From contig NZ_CABHYG010000004.1 in NCBI RefSeq assembly GCF_902170785.1, forward strand, positions 558,001 through 622,000: DNA of 64,000 nucleotides, read 5' to 3'. Of this stretch, positions 12,901-21,546 are shown piece after piece; the first letter of the stretch is position 1, and each line of letters opens with the position of its first letter. The position numbers were made by a program, and so were the translations under genes. Below the pieces are notes generated by a model, which worked only from the letters and a program-made list of their open reading frames with translations, made no database searches and was not told the DNA's origin. This DNA is from Yersinia proxima (GTDB lineage: Bacteria > Pseudomonadota > Gammaproteobacteria > Enterobacterales > Enterobacteriaceae).

Positions 12901-15324
12901 ATGAATAACAATAAAAGACCTATCGCTGGCTCGCTGAGCCGCCGTGAATTTATTCAAACATCTGCCGCAGTTACCGGGGCTGCGGCAATTGCCGGTTCTG
13001 TCACCTTACCTTTTTCTGTACAAGCCGCACCTGAACAGGCGGTATTAGCCAATCAAGAAACGATCAAGTATAGCGCTTGCCTGGTTAACTGTGGCAGTCG
13101 CTGCCCACTAAAAGTGCATGTCAAAAATGGTGAAATTATTAAGATTGCTAATGAAGCAATTTATGATGATTCCACATTTGGTGAGCATCAAATTCGGCCT
13201 TGCTTACGCGGCCGTTCGGTCAGATGGAAAACCTATAATCCCGACCGGGTAAAATATCCCATGCTGCGAGTGGGTAAACGTGGCGAAGGTAAATTCAAAC
13301 GAATCAGTTGGGATGAAGCTACCACTATTGTGGCGGATAATCTAAAAAAAACCATTGAGCAACACGGCAACGAAGCCATTTATTATCAATATGGTTCTGG
13401 CTCTACTGGCGCTAATTTACAAGGGCGTAATGCCTGTAAAAGAATGCTCAGTTTGCTTGGTGGTTTTCTGGACCAACACGGCACCTACTCCACCGCGCAA
13501 ATTAACACTGTAATGCCTTATATTTATGGCAATGCGGATGAAACCCTGCTGGATGAAATTAAAAACTCAGATTTAGTGGTTATGTTCGGCCATAATTTGG
13601 CCGAAACACGCATGTCAGGGGGCGGGCAATATATTGAAACTGTCCATGCACTGGGGAAGAGTAAAGCTAAAGTTATTATTATCGACCCGCGGATGACTGA
13701 CAGTGTCACCACCCTCAATGCCGAATGGATCCCGATATTCCCCGGTACCGATGCCGCACTGGTCGCCGCATTGGGTTATGTATTAATTAAAGAAAATCTG
13801 ACAGATGAAGATTTCCTAAAGGAATATTGTGTCGGTTGGGATGCCAGTACATTACCGACCTCGGCCCCCGCTAATAGCTCTTATAAAGATTATATTTTAG
13901 GATACGGCCCCGACGGGATAGAAAAAACACCGGCATGGGCCAGCGATATAACCGGTATTGCGCCCACTCGTATTATCCAGCTCGCACGCGAGTTAGGAAA
14001 TGCCCGTGCAGCCTGGGTTTCTCAGGGTTGGGGTATTCAACGCAGTGCCAATGGTGAACAGGCGGCGCGCTCAATTATGATGTTGCCGTTGATGACCGGA
14101 AATATCGGTAAGGCTGGAACCAATACCGGAGCCTGGGGTGGGAACGTCAAATATCCCGTGCCGGGATTCAGTATTCCTAATCCGATAAAAACCGCTATCC
14201 CTTGTTTTATGTGGACTGATGCTATTTTTCGTGGCACTGAGATGACCGCTAAAAATGCCCATGTGAAGAATAAAGATAAACTTGATACCAATATTAAGTT
14301 TATGTGGAATTACGCCAGTAATGTGATTGGCAATCAGCATTCTGATCTGAATAAAACCCACCGTATTTTGCAAGATGAGTCGCTGTGTGAATTTATTTTA
14401 GTGTGGGAAAACCACATGACCCGCTCAGCTAAATATGCTGATTTATTATTACCCGATGTCACCTCGGTGGAATCTAATGATTTAATTGATAACTCCTATG
14501 CCAGTGGGGCTTATCACTACGTGACACGGCTGCAAAACGCTATCGAACCTATGTGGGAATGTCGCCCATCTTATGATGTTTTAGCCGAAATTGCGGCTAA
14601 ATGCGGCATTGGCGAAGCCTTTACCGAAGGTCATACCCAGCAAGAATGGATTGAAATTAGCTATAACAAAATGCGCGAAAAGAACCCAGCGCTACCGCCG
14701 TTTGAGCAAACTAACGACAAAGGTATTATTGACCGGATTTATGCCGATAGCAGTCAATATATCGCCCTAAAAGACTTCCGAGATGACCCGCAAAATAACC
14801 CGTTGAAAACGCCATCAGGTAAAATTGAGATCTACTCAGAAGCGCTTGCCACACTGGAAAAAGAGTGGCAACTAGCCCCCGGAGATCGCATTACTGCCGT
14901 CGCTGAATATTGCCCGACATTTGAAGGTGTCAGTGATGTCGACACGCTAAGAACCTACCCGTTACAAATGACTGGTTTTCATATTAAAGGCCATTGCCAC
15001 TCATCTTATTACAACGTGGCAATGTTACGCGAAGCAATACCACATCAATTTTGGATGAACCCCATTGATGCTCAGGCCCGTGGCCTCCAACCAGGCGAGA
15101 TGGTCGAAATATTCAATGACCGGGGGCGGATACGTATTGCGGTCAAAATTACCGAGCGAGTTTTACCCGGCGTGATTTGTGTGCCACAAGGGGCATGGCG
15201 CAATCTCAACAAGGAAGGCATTGATGTGGGCGGTTGTATCAATACCTTGACGACCCAGCGCCCATCGCCATTAGCGAAAGGTAACCCACAACACACCAAC
15301 CTCGTTGAAGTTAAACGCGCATAA
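12901..15324 (+). CDS. dmsA: Anaerobic dimethyl sulfoxide reductase, molybdopterin subunit A
   Basis: 807 residues from ATG 12901, chosen because AAAGGGA lies 6 bases upstream; an in-frame GTG at 12844 also has a purine-rich site but would add an odd hydrophobic lead. The twin-arginine signal SRREFIQTSAAVTGA precedes a cut near VQAAPE. Next comes CLVNCGSRCPLKV...CLRGRS, which holds the Fe-S cysteines, and GTYSTAQI, whose Ser matches the molybdenum ligand of E. coli DmsA (814 residues). The C-terminal TTQRPSPLAKGNPQHTNLV is diagnostic of DmsA/YnfE/YnfF. It reduces DMSO or another S-/N-oxide in the periplasm. Exact substrate unproven. Confidence 0.93.
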   Translation: MNNNKRPIAGSLSRREFIQTSAAVTGAAAIAGSVTLPFSVQAAPEQAVLANQETIKYSACLVNCGSRCPLKVHVKNGEIIKIANEAIYDDSTFGEHQIRPCLRGRSVRWKTYNPDRVKYPMLRVGKRGEGKFKRISWDEATTIVADNLKKTIEQHGNEAIYYQYGSGSTGANLQGRNACKRMLSLLGGFLDQHGTYSTAQINTVMPYIYGNADETLLDEIKNSDLVVMFGHNLAETRMSGGGQYIETVHALGKSKAKVIIIDPRMTDSVTTLNAEWIPIFPGTDAALVAALGYVLIKENLTDEDFLKEYCVGWDASTLPTSAPANSSYKDYILGYGPDGIEKTPAWASDITGIAPTRIIQLARELGNARAAWVSQGWGIQRSANGEQAARSIMMLPLMTGNIGKAGTNTGAWGGNVKYPVPGFSIPNPIKTAIPCFMWTDAIFRGTEMTAKNAHVKNKDKLDTNIKFMWNYASNVIGNQHSDLNKTHRILQDESLCEFILVWENHMTRSAKYADLLLPDVTSVESNDLIDNSYASGAYHYVTRLQNAIEPMWECRPSYDVLAEIAAKCGIGEAFTEGHTQQEWIEISYNKMREKNPALPPFEQTNDKGIIDRIYADSSQYIALKDFRDDPQNNPLKTPSGKIEIYSEALATLEKEWQLAPGDRITAVAEYCPTFEGVSDVDTLRTYPLQMTGFHIKGHCHSSYYNVAMLREAIPHQFWMNPIDAQARGLQPGEMVEIFNDRGRIRIAVKITERVLPGVICVPQGAWRNLNKEGIDVGGCINTLTTQRPSPLAKGNPQHTNLVEVKRA

Positions 15325-15335
15325 GGAGTTGAAAA

Positions 15336-15953
15336 ATGAAGCAATATGGTTTTTTTGTCGACTCTACCAAGTGCACTGGATGCAAAACCTGCCAAATCAG
15401 CTGCAAGGATGAGAAGAACCTGGATCTTGGGCCAAAACTGCGCCGGGTCTACGAATATGGCGGCGGTAGTTGGACGCAACAGGGCAATATCTGGGTCCAA
15501 AATGTCTTTAATTATTATCTGTCCATTGCCTGTAATCACTGCTCGTCACCCACTTGTGTCACCGGCTGCCCGACCGGTGCCATGCACAAACGTGAAGAAG
15601 ACGGTTTGGTGGTCGTGAATCAGGAGTTGTGTGTGGGCTGCCGTTATTGTGAGATGCGCTGCCCCTATGGTGCGCCACAATTTGATGCCAAAAAGAAACT
15701 GATGACCAAGTGTGATGGTTGCTACCAACGCGTTGCCGAAGGGCATAAGCCAGTTTGTGTCGAATCTTGCCCACAACGGGCGTTAGATTTCGATGAAATA
15801 ACCGTATTACGTGATAAATACGGCGAAGAAGATGCGGTAGCACCCTTGCCACTGGCCCATTTAACACAGCCTAATCTGGTTATCAGAAGCCATCGAGATG
15901 CCAGACCATCCGGTGATACATCAGGCCGCATCCAAAATCCGGCGGAGGTATAA
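15336..15953 (+). CDS. dmsB: DMSO reductase iron-sulfur subunit B
   Basis: 205 residues, the same length as E. coli DmsB. Four ferredoxin-type cysteine clusters are visible: CTGCKTCQISC, CNHCSSPTCVTGCP, CVGCRYCEMRCP and CDGCYQRV...CVESCP. They carry electrons from the quinol-oxidising membrane anchor to DmsA. The gene starts 11 bases after dmsA behind AAGGAG, and ends one base before dmsC, so the three are co-translated. Confidence 0.95.
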   Translation: MKQYGFFVDSTKCTGCKTCQISCKDEKNLDLGPKLRRVYEYGGGSWTQQGNIWVQNVFNYYLSIACNHCSSPTCVTGCPTGAMHKREEDGLVVVNQELCVGCRYCEMRCPYGAPQFDAKKKLMTKCDGCYQRVAEGHKPVCVESCPQRALDFDEITVLRDKYGEEDAVAPLPLAHLTQPNLVIRSHRDARPSGDTSGRIQNPAEV

Positions 15954-15954
15954 A

Positions 15955-16731
15955 ATGCACGAATTACCTTTAGTATTCTTCACCGTACTGGGGCAGACCG
16001 CCGTTGGGGTGTTTGCTTTGGTGTTCTTGAGTCATAAACTCGGCCTGACTACAGCACAACAGCTCAAACAAGCCAATATTGTCGGTCTGATTCTAATGCT
16101 TGTCGGTTTAGTCATTGGTGCTCTGCATGTTGGGCAACCTTTGCGGGCGATGAACATGTTACTCGGTGTCGGGCGCTCCCCGATGAGCAATGAAATAGTG
16201 CTCAGCAGTCTGTTTGTCGCGATGGCTTGTGGCACGGTGTTTTTCTCTGTCATGGTGAAAAATACCGTGCTGGCCATGCTATGTAATGTGGCAGCAGTGA
16301 TTTTCGGCTTAGCTTTTGCATGGTCAATCACTCAAGTCTATCAATTGACCACAGTGCCTAACTGGGATACCTCATACACGTCACTACAGCTGTGGATGAC
16401 CGTATTGGTCGGCGGCGGTGCTTTCGCCATCCTCACTGGCGCACGTCAGGTAGGAGCCACGGCGTTGTTAGTTGGCGCTATCGTGACGTTGGTGAATAAG
16501 CCAGGCTACTTAAGTTTTCTCGGACAAAGTTCGGCGGAGCTGAGTAGCCAGCAAACCGTGTTTTGGGGAGTGCAAATCCTGCTACTCACTTTGGGCATTT
16601 TCGTAGCCGCAGCAGCATTACTCAAAGACCGAATCCCACGAGCAACACTGGCAGTGAGTGCTTCCGCGCTGGTCATCGGTGAATTAGCTGGACGCATTGC
16701 TTTCTATAATCTCTGGCAAGTCCCGATGTAA
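15955..16731 (+). CDS. dmsC: DMSO reductase membrane anchor subunit C
   Basis: 258 residues from ATG 15955, one base after the dmsB stop; the GGCGGAGG ribosome site lies at the end of dmsB. Eight hydrophobic helices, as in E. coli DmsC. MHELPLVFFTVLGQTAVGVF matches the family N terminus, and HVGQPLRAMNMLLGVGRSPMSNEI the conserved loop. It anchors DmsAB and oxidises menaquinol. Confidence 0.93.
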   Translation: MHELPLVFFTVLGQTAVGVFALVFLSHKLGLTTAQQLKQANIVGLILMLVGLVIGALHVGQPLRAMNMLLGVGRSPMSNEIVLSSLFVAMACGTVFFSVMVKNTVLAMLCNVAAVIFGLAFAWSITQVYQLTTVPNWDTSYTSLQLWMTVLVGGGAFAILTGARQVGATALLVGAIVTLVNKPGYLSFLGQSSAELSSQQTVFWGVQILLLTLGIFVAAAALLKDRIPRATLAVSASALVIGELAGRIAFYNLWQVPM

Positions 16732-16849
16732 TTTGACGCGTTTTTAAGACCATTAATTTTAAGGCCATTATTTTTAAAACCACGGTTTAGCCGCATTCCT
16801 CTGCGGCTAAACAAGAAGACAGTGATCGGCCAAGAGAGAGAAAGTATTG

Positions 16850-17464
16850 ATGTTATTAAACACTACCTTGCCACGCATTCTCGGCGCGTGTTTTTACTAT
16901 CCCCCGCAGTCCGATACTATGCGGCGACTGTGGCCATTGCTGCCACAAATAAAAGATCTTTTCCCGTGGCCCCATCCGGCCAGCGTTGCCCGTTATTGCC
17001 AACAGCTACCTGATATTTCGCCAGAACAGTTGGAATATGACTTCTCGGTGCTGTTTGAAGGGCAAGGTGAAATGCCCGCGCCGCCTTGGGGATCTGTTTA
17101 TCTGGATAAAGAAAGTATTTTGATGGGGGCCAGTACTCTGCAATATCGTGAATTTCTGGCGACATTAGGGCTGGCAAGCCAGAGTGCTATCCATGAGCCG
17201 GAAGACCAGTTTGGTTTAATGCTGTTGGCTTGGGTGCATCTCATTGAGCACTCATCTTTAACTCAGCAACAGCCACCTGATTCGGCACTCCTGCTACTCA
17301 CCGAGCACTTGTTGCCGTGGGCCTACCGCTATCTTGAATTAGTGAAAAATGCCCAGGTCGAGTATCGGGTTTATCCCCTATTGGCCGAGATTACCGAGTG
17401 TTACCTAAAAACCCTGCAAACGAAGTTAGGTTTATTTCCTCAGCTTTATGAGCTGTATCGGTGA
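16850..17464 (+). CDS. dmsD: TorD/DmsD-family redox enzyme maturation chaperone
   Basis: 204 residues from ATG 16850 (a TTG precedes it in frame). The all-helical TorD/DmsD pattern is visible, with PPWGSVYLDKESILMG matching the conserved mid-protein motif and HLIEHSS later. Such chaperones bind the twin-arginine signal of the catalytic subunit and hold it until the cofactor is inserted. It follows dmsC after 118 bp and overlaps the next gene by four bases, so it is probably dedicated to the DmsA above. Confidence 0.88.
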   Translation: MLLNTTLPRILGACFYYPPQSDTMRRLWPLLPQIKDLFPWPHPASVARYCQQLPDISPEQLEYDFSVLFEGQGEMPAPPWGSVYLDKESILMGASTLQYREFLATLGLASQSAIHEPEDQFGLMLLAWVHLIEHSSLTQQQPPDSALLLLTEHLLPWAYRYLELVKNAQVEYRVYPLLAEITECYLKTLQTKLGLFPQLYELYR

Positions 17465-17799
17465 AAAAAACGATGAGCAGAGATGAGCGCTACTACAAAG
17501 CCTATATGGAAAGCCGGGTTATTAGCCGTCGAGGGCTATTTCGTGGCTTATTAAAAGGTGCAGCCAGCGACTCGCCGCCTTCAACGCACCTTTATCCGGT
17601 GATAAGAAACCTCTGCCAAAATACCTATATCTATTGTGATAGTTGCGCCGATTATTGTGAAAAACAAGCACTACTTTGGCAGCCCAACCAGCCCCCCACC
17701 TTAGTTGATAAATTGTGTGATGGTTGCGGCGAATGTGCTGTTAGATGCCCGGCCATGGCACTTGAAATGACGTTATCGAATGGGAACGTGAGAGGTTGA
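17461..17799 (+). CDS. Small NapF-like ferredoxin-type protein
   Basis: 112 residues, GTG start overlapping the dmsD stop by four bases. The RRGLFRGLLKG segment near residue 22 resembles the N terminus of NapF-type proteins. The C-terminal CDGCGECAVRCP is a clear 4Fe-4S motif. The earlier CDSCADYCEKQA lacks the regular CxxCxxCxxxCP spacing, so this first cluster is irregular or partly lost. NapF proteins are longer (about 160 residues) and carry more clusters; they help mature or supply electrons to molybdoenzymes. The same role for the Dms enzyme is inferred from the gene overlap only. Confidence 0.75.
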   Translation: MKKTMSRDERYYKAYMESRVISRRGLFRGLLKGAASDSPPSTHLYPVIRNLCQNTYIYCDSCADYCEKQALLWQPNQPPTLVDKLCDGCGECAVRCPAMALEMTLSNGNVRG

Positions 17800-17864
17800 A
17801 TCTGAGACTGCCAGGAAAATAAACTCATGCCCCGAGGAATTAAGGGCATGAGTATTAAAGAGGC

Positions 17865-18521
17865 TTATATGCCATCTTTACCGTATTGTGGGGAGCGTGG
17901 CCCGTACAAAATGCCGTTTGGTGTTCCAGCAGACAGCATTCTGGCGCTGGTGATAGCAGCAATATCATGGCTTTTGTCAGTCATAGTATTGGCAATCTGA
18001 GAGACCGCGGCCTGAACCAACATACCGATAATGCCACCGGAAGAGCTATCTCCTTCATTGCTGGATGCAGTAGCACTGCCACTCCACAGCAGCTTACCGG
18101 TTTTCAAATCAACCAGTTTTGCATTTGCCGTTACACGTGTATCACTGGTCACTATCTGATATGACGTACCATATTGGACAACGGTAATGTACAGTGCGGC
18201 ATCAGCACCAAAGATTTTGTGAAGTTTAGCTGGGCTGACAGCACTGATATCAGTAGCGTTGGTCATACCATTTTGTTTAAAGGTCTCTTCAACGACAGCG
18301 ACTGGCAACACGTAGTAACCGGCTTCAGACAAGGGATAAGTGACCTGAGACAGCATCCCATGGCTGGCTTCCACTTCAGGTGACTGATTTTGTGGCAACA
18401 GAACCAAAATGCTCTTTGGCTTGCTTTGCTTAAAGGCCGAGTAATCCTGACTGACTGGCTTAGCGCAACCGGTCAATAACAGTGTCATCATGACTGCGCA
18501 TACCGCAAAAATAGATTTCAT
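17865..18521 (-). CDS. DUF799 / GNA1162-like lipoprotein
   Basis: 218 residues. Lipoprotein signal with lipobox LLTGC. Body features SKPKSILVLLPQNQSPEVEAS and KIFGADAALYITVVQYG are typical of the DUF799 group, which includes Neisseria GNA1162 and resembles the fold of TolB-N/CsgG-like subunits. Function is unknown. It overlaps the DUF4810 gene by four bases (ATGA) and is the last gene of a three-lipoprotein operon with a CsgG-like protein first. Confidence 0.82.
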   Translation of the reverse strand: MKSIFAVCAVMMTLLLTGCAKPVSQDYSAFKQSKPKSILVLLPQNQSPEVEASHGMLSQVTYPLSEAGYYVLPVAVVEETFKQNGMTNATDISAVSPAKLHKIFGADAALYITVVQYGTSYQIVTSDTRVTANAKLVDLKTGKLLWSGSATASSNEGDSSSGGIIGMLVQAAVSQIANTMTDKSHDIAAITSARMLSAGTPNGILYGPRSPQYGKDGI

Positions 18522-18874
18522 TTAAATGCCCCTTTATCCTTACTCATCAAGAAATCCATAAACGGAGCAGACTCAGGGAATGCCGATTTCTCTGTGTTAA
18601 ATTCAGCCATTGCCAGGTCAGTATGACCTGTATTGCCATACAACATGCCCAGATGTGCATGTAAACCTGGAGGGACAGGCAAACCTTTCGCGCGAGACTT
18701 TTCAATGCTCTCTTTTAAGGCAGCAATTTGCTGTTCAGGGCTGGCATCAGATTTATAATATTCATAAACCGTAGATTGATAATTATCCCAGTGGTAAATA
18801 GGTTTCGGTGCTGTAGCACAACCAGCCAACACACCGGCTGCCAATAGCAGAGATATCTTTTGTGTCAGTTTCAT
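18518..18874 (-). CDS. DUF4810 lipoprotein
   Basis: 118 residues from MKLTQKIS, where a lipoprotein signal with lipobox VLAGC begins; a longer frame to 18922 would put 16 non-signal residues in front. The rest (PIYHWDNYQSTVYEYYK, then LHAHLGMLYGNTGHTDLAMAEFNTEK) has a TPR-like helix pair. DUF4810 proteins are usually found between a CsgG-like and a DUF799 lipoprotein, as here. Probable outer-membrane lipoprotein; function unknown. Confidence 0.82.
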   Translation of the reverse strand: MKLTQKISLLLAAGVLAGCATAPKPIYHWDNYQSTVYEYYKSDASPEQQIAALKESIEKSRAKGLPVPPGLHAHLGMLYGNTGHTDLAMAEFNTEKSAFPESAPFMDFLMSKDKGAFK

Positions 18875-18903
18875 ATTGCAGTATCCATACTCGTTATTAA
18901 GAT

Positions 18904-19575
18904 TTATTTCGTAGGCTGCCATGCGCCTGATTCAATACCGGCGACCAAGTTATTGACGGCTTCACGGATAGCTAAATCCAGCACTTTGCCGTTCAAGGTT
19001 GAGTCATAACTTGCCGTGCCGCCAAAGCCAATGACTTCACGGTTAGACAGTTCATACTCGCCAGCACCTTGTGAAGAAAACACCACTTCTGAGGTATTAA
19101 CATTGACGATATTCAGGTTAACTTTGGCATAAGCCACCTGAGATTTACCCCGGCCTAAAATACCAAAGAGCTGACGGTCACCTGTTTCTTTGCGGCCAAA
19201 CTCAGTCACATCGCCGGTAACAACATAGGTAGCACCTTTCAACTGCTGGCTTTTCCCAGCAATAGCAGCTTCGTTTTTTAACTCTTCCATATTGGTACGC
19301 TCTAATACATTAAAGCGGCCAGTTTGTTGCAAGTGCGTCACCAGAATGGTTTTTGACTGATTCCCTAAACGATCCACGCCATCAGAGAAGATTCCGCTCA
19401 TATAACTTGAGCGATTATCAAATTTACCTACGGAAATAGGACTGCGGGGGCCGTTATATTGCGTACCATAAGAAGCGACTTTTGCCACCTCTAGCGAACG
19501 TGAGGATTCTGTCGCACAACCACTTAATAAAAACGTGGTTATTAAAGCCGAAGTCAGAAATATTTTTCTCATCAT
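18904..19575 (-). CDS. CsgG-family outer membrane lipoprotein
   Basis: 223 residues. Lipobox LLSGC after a short signal. The body has GPRSPISVGKFDNRSSY, VLERTNMEELKNE and GATYVVTGDVTEFGRKE, all CsgG-domain features. CsgG itself is the curli secretion pore, but no curli genes are near, so this belongs to the broader CsgG-like lipoprotein group. First gene of the minus-strand trio; its promoter must lie in the AT-rich region after 19576. Confidence 0.85.
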   Translation of the reverse strand: MMRKIFLTSALITTFLLSGCATESSRSLEVAKVASYGTQYNGPRSPISVGKFDNRSSYMSGIFSDGVDRLGNQSKTILVTHLQQTGRFNVLERTNMEELKNEAAIAGKSQQLKGATYVVTGDVTEFGRKETGDRQLFGILGRGKSQVAYAKVNLNIVNVNTSEVVFSSQGAGEYELSNREVIGFGGTASYDSTLNGKVLDLAIREAVNNLVAGIESGAWQPTK

Positions 19576-20098
19576 AAACTTAATATTCTCAATAAAAGAT
19601 CGAATGCCATAATTTGAAGAAATAAATAGTGAAAATTTAACTTAAGTTAAAGCAATAACTCTTTTTTAAATACAACCAAATAATAACAAGTAGTTATTAA
19701 TTGCAAGCGCAAGTATATTTCTGGTTGATTTACAAGGTTTTTTGCTCGCGAAGAATAGTAGCAGATATGTAATGTTATTAAAAATATTTAAATCTATAAA
19801 ATAGGATGAAATTTAGCTTAATACCTAAAGATATTTAGATTTTAAATAACGTTCATTTTATTACTTATTATATCTACTTATATAACACTGAAATGTTTGT
19901 AGCTTGTTATATGTATTGTTGTGTATTCGTTAAACTCTATTCAGGGAAAAAGCATTATCTGAGACAGGATAATGGCACATTGCCATCGGTACTAAATATC
20001 TATCATTTGAGCAAATACACTAAATAGGTAACTCCCGCTTGCTGATATCAGTACAATGTCCACATCTTGAAGTACCTTGTTCCCACAGGAGCTACACC
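19576..20098. other. AT-rich intergenic region
   Basis: About 520 bp between the divergent CsgG-like and HicB-like genes. I see no gene. It holds a 7-bp inverted repeat CATTATC/GATAATG (19953-19974) and must contain both promoters, but none stands out. No HicA-like reading frame precedes the HicB-like gene. Confidence 0.6.
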
Positions 20099-20539
20099 GT
20101 GAACTATTACCCAGCCAACTGTACCTATGATGAAGCTAGTGGCGAATATCATATCCAATACAGTGACTTTTCAGAGTCATGTTTTGTGACTTACTCGGTC
20201 GAAGACATAGAGTTAGCAGCACAAGATGGCATTAAAAACTGTATTGCCGCACAAATAGAAGAACAGCAACCTGTCCCGATGCCATCCGCATTGAAACCGG
20301 ATGATATTGCTATTCATGTGCCAATTTTGGTGCGGCTTAAAGCAGAATTGCACAATGCCATGCTCACCACTCAAACCCGCAAAGCCGATATGGCTCGCAA
20401 GCTGAACTTGAATGGCGCACAGATGGATCGCCTACTCGATGTGTATTACGCCTCCAAGGTTGAAGCTCTGGAACAAGCCCTTTATTTACTGGGTTTTGAA
20501 GCTGATATAGCGCTAAGAAAAATCCCCCAATCAAAGTGA
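20099..20539 (+). CDS. HicB-like regulator without a visible HicA
   Basis: 146 residues from GTG 20099, which has CAGGAG seven bases upstream; the open frame reaches back to 20039 with poorer signals. The N-terminal part (NYYPANCTYDEASGEYHIQYSDFSE) is the HicB partial RNase-H-like fold. The C-terminal part (TRKADMARKLNLNGAQMDRLLD) is a helix-turn-helix. HicB proteins normally neutralise the HicA mRNA-cleaving toxin. No HicA-sized gene with its double-stranded-RNA-binding fold is seen on either side, so this may be a stand-alone transcription regulator. Confidence 0.75.
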   Translation: MNYYPANCTYDEASGEYHIQYSDFSESCFVTYSVEDIELAAQDGIKNCIAAQIEEQQPVPMPSALKPDDIAIHVPILVRLKAELHNAMLTTQTRKADMARKLNLNGAQMDRLLDVYYASKVEALEQALYLLGFEADIALRKIPQSK

Positions 20540-20664
20540 GCAAGAATTGCTGCTCAAATTTACCCCAAGATAGTAACAAATTGTTATTAGGCGGTAATTT
20601 AAAAAAACGTTAATAGCTTCACACTTCAATACATTGACTAACATTTCTTACTTTTTTGTACGTG

Positions 20665-20680
20665 AAATGTGATCTGATGC
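20665..20680 (+). promoter_or_regulatory. Weak CRP-like half site upstream of ypdK
   Basis: AAATGTGATCT is a strong left half of a CRP site. The right half is poorly conserved, so this is only a candidate. Confidence 0.3.
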
Positions 20681-20795
20681 ATAAAATTACAGTATTGAAA
20701 GTCTCTCTTAGTTGGGCTTACATTAGCGTCATCAAACGTAGACAGCGACTGAGTTAACTCAGGCTGACGCGGTAGCTCCAAGGAGGAGTTGTTCA

Positions 20796-20870
20796 GTGAA
20801 ATATTTCTTTATGGGTATCTCAATTATGTTGGTGGTTTGGGTTGGCACCTTCATGATGATGGTCGAATAA
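20796..20870 (+). CDS. ypdK: YpdK-type single-helix membrane peptide
   Basis: 24 codons from GTG 20796 behind a near-perfect ribosome site (AAGGAGGAG, about 7 bases upstream). The peptide begins MKYFFMGIS and is followed by a hydrophobic run with VVW and GTF, matching the E. coli small membrane protein YpdK (23 residues, MKYFFMGISFMVIVWAGTF). It lies next to alaC, as in E. coli. A strong terminator follows at 20904-20929. Function is unknown. Too short for a normal gene caller. Confidence 0.85.
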   Translation: MKYFFMGISIMLVVWVGTFMMMVE

Positions 20871-20903
20871 TATTCGACTGAGACATTCACTACCTGACAT
20901 TGT

Positions 20904-20929
20904 ATAAAGGGCGCATTTGCGCCCTTTAT
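20904..20929 (+). terminator. Terminator after ypdK
   Basis: ATAAAGGGCGC / 4-nt loop / GCGCCCTTTAT is a perfect 11-bp stem, then a moderately T-rich tail. It may also serve the cytochrome b561 gene, which ends from the other side at 20947. Confidence 0.8.
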
Positions 20930-20946
20930 CATTTTGAGTTGCTAAA

Positions 20947-21471
20947 TCACTTACCCGGCATCATTCTGCGCAAAGTATCATCGCGGCGAATATAATGATG
21001 ATAAAGCGCCGCCAAGGCATGAGCACCAATCACGAAATATCCTAAATTAGCAATTAATTCATGTGCTTGTTTTAGATAGGCCCGCGCTTCATCATTCGGT
21101 GTCACCCATTGCGGGACTTGCCAGCCGAGCAAGAACCAGGTTTTCCCGCCATAGGCCTGCGCCAAAACACCCAAAATTGGTAACGATAAAAACATCAGAT
21201 ACAAGCCCCAATGCAAAATATGCGCCCCTAATAGCTGCCAATCAGGTAATTTTGGGGTGATGGGAGGGATTGTATTTTTGTGGCGTAACCAGAGACGTAC
21301 CAACATAAGCAGCCAGACAGAAATGCCAAAATTGAAATGCAGATTCTTCGCTAATGTTCTGTCTTCATCAGGCACCGAGTCACTGAGTAGCATGGCCGCG
21401 TAGGTCAGGATGACCATCAGTAACGTCAACCAATGCAGGGTTATCTGAGGTAATGAATAGCGATTTCTCAT
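20947..21471 (-). CDS. Cytochrome b561
   Basis: 174 residues from MRNRYSLPQ (ATG 21471), preceded by GTGGAG at a good distance. Four hydrophobic helices with the histidines expected for two b hemes: ITLHWLTL and NLHFNFG in the first half, AHILHWGLYL and KQAHELIANLGYFVIGAHALAALYHHYIRRD in the second. These proteins pass electrons between quinol and acceptors or superoxide in the inner membrane. Resembles CybB/YodB/YceJ; which paralogue is unclear. Stands alone between ypdK and alaC. Confidence 0.88.
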   Translation of the reverse strand: MRNRYSLPQITLHWLTLLMVILTYAAMLLSDSVPDEDRTLAKNLHFNFGISVWLLMLVRLWLRHKNTIPPITPKLPDWQLLGAHILHWGLYLMFLSLPILGVLAQAYGGKTWFLLGWQVPQWVTPNDEARAYLKQAHELIANLGYFVIGAHALAALYHHYIRRDDTLRRMMPGK

Positions 21472-21546
21472 AGCCGCACGCTCCACTTAAATAATGCAAT
21501 TAAGACTAAGTATGTGTTAAACAGCTAAAGAGAAATCGCTAACGGA

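Noticed and set aside
18904-19575. CsgG-like gene as part of a curli locus
   Set aside because: No csgA, B, D, E or F genes nearby; neighbours are DUF4810 and DUF799 lipoproteins instead.
19953-19974. CATTATC/GATAATG dyad as a terminator
   Set aside because: AT-rich 7-bp stem without a T run and no gene ending there; noted only within the intergenic entry.
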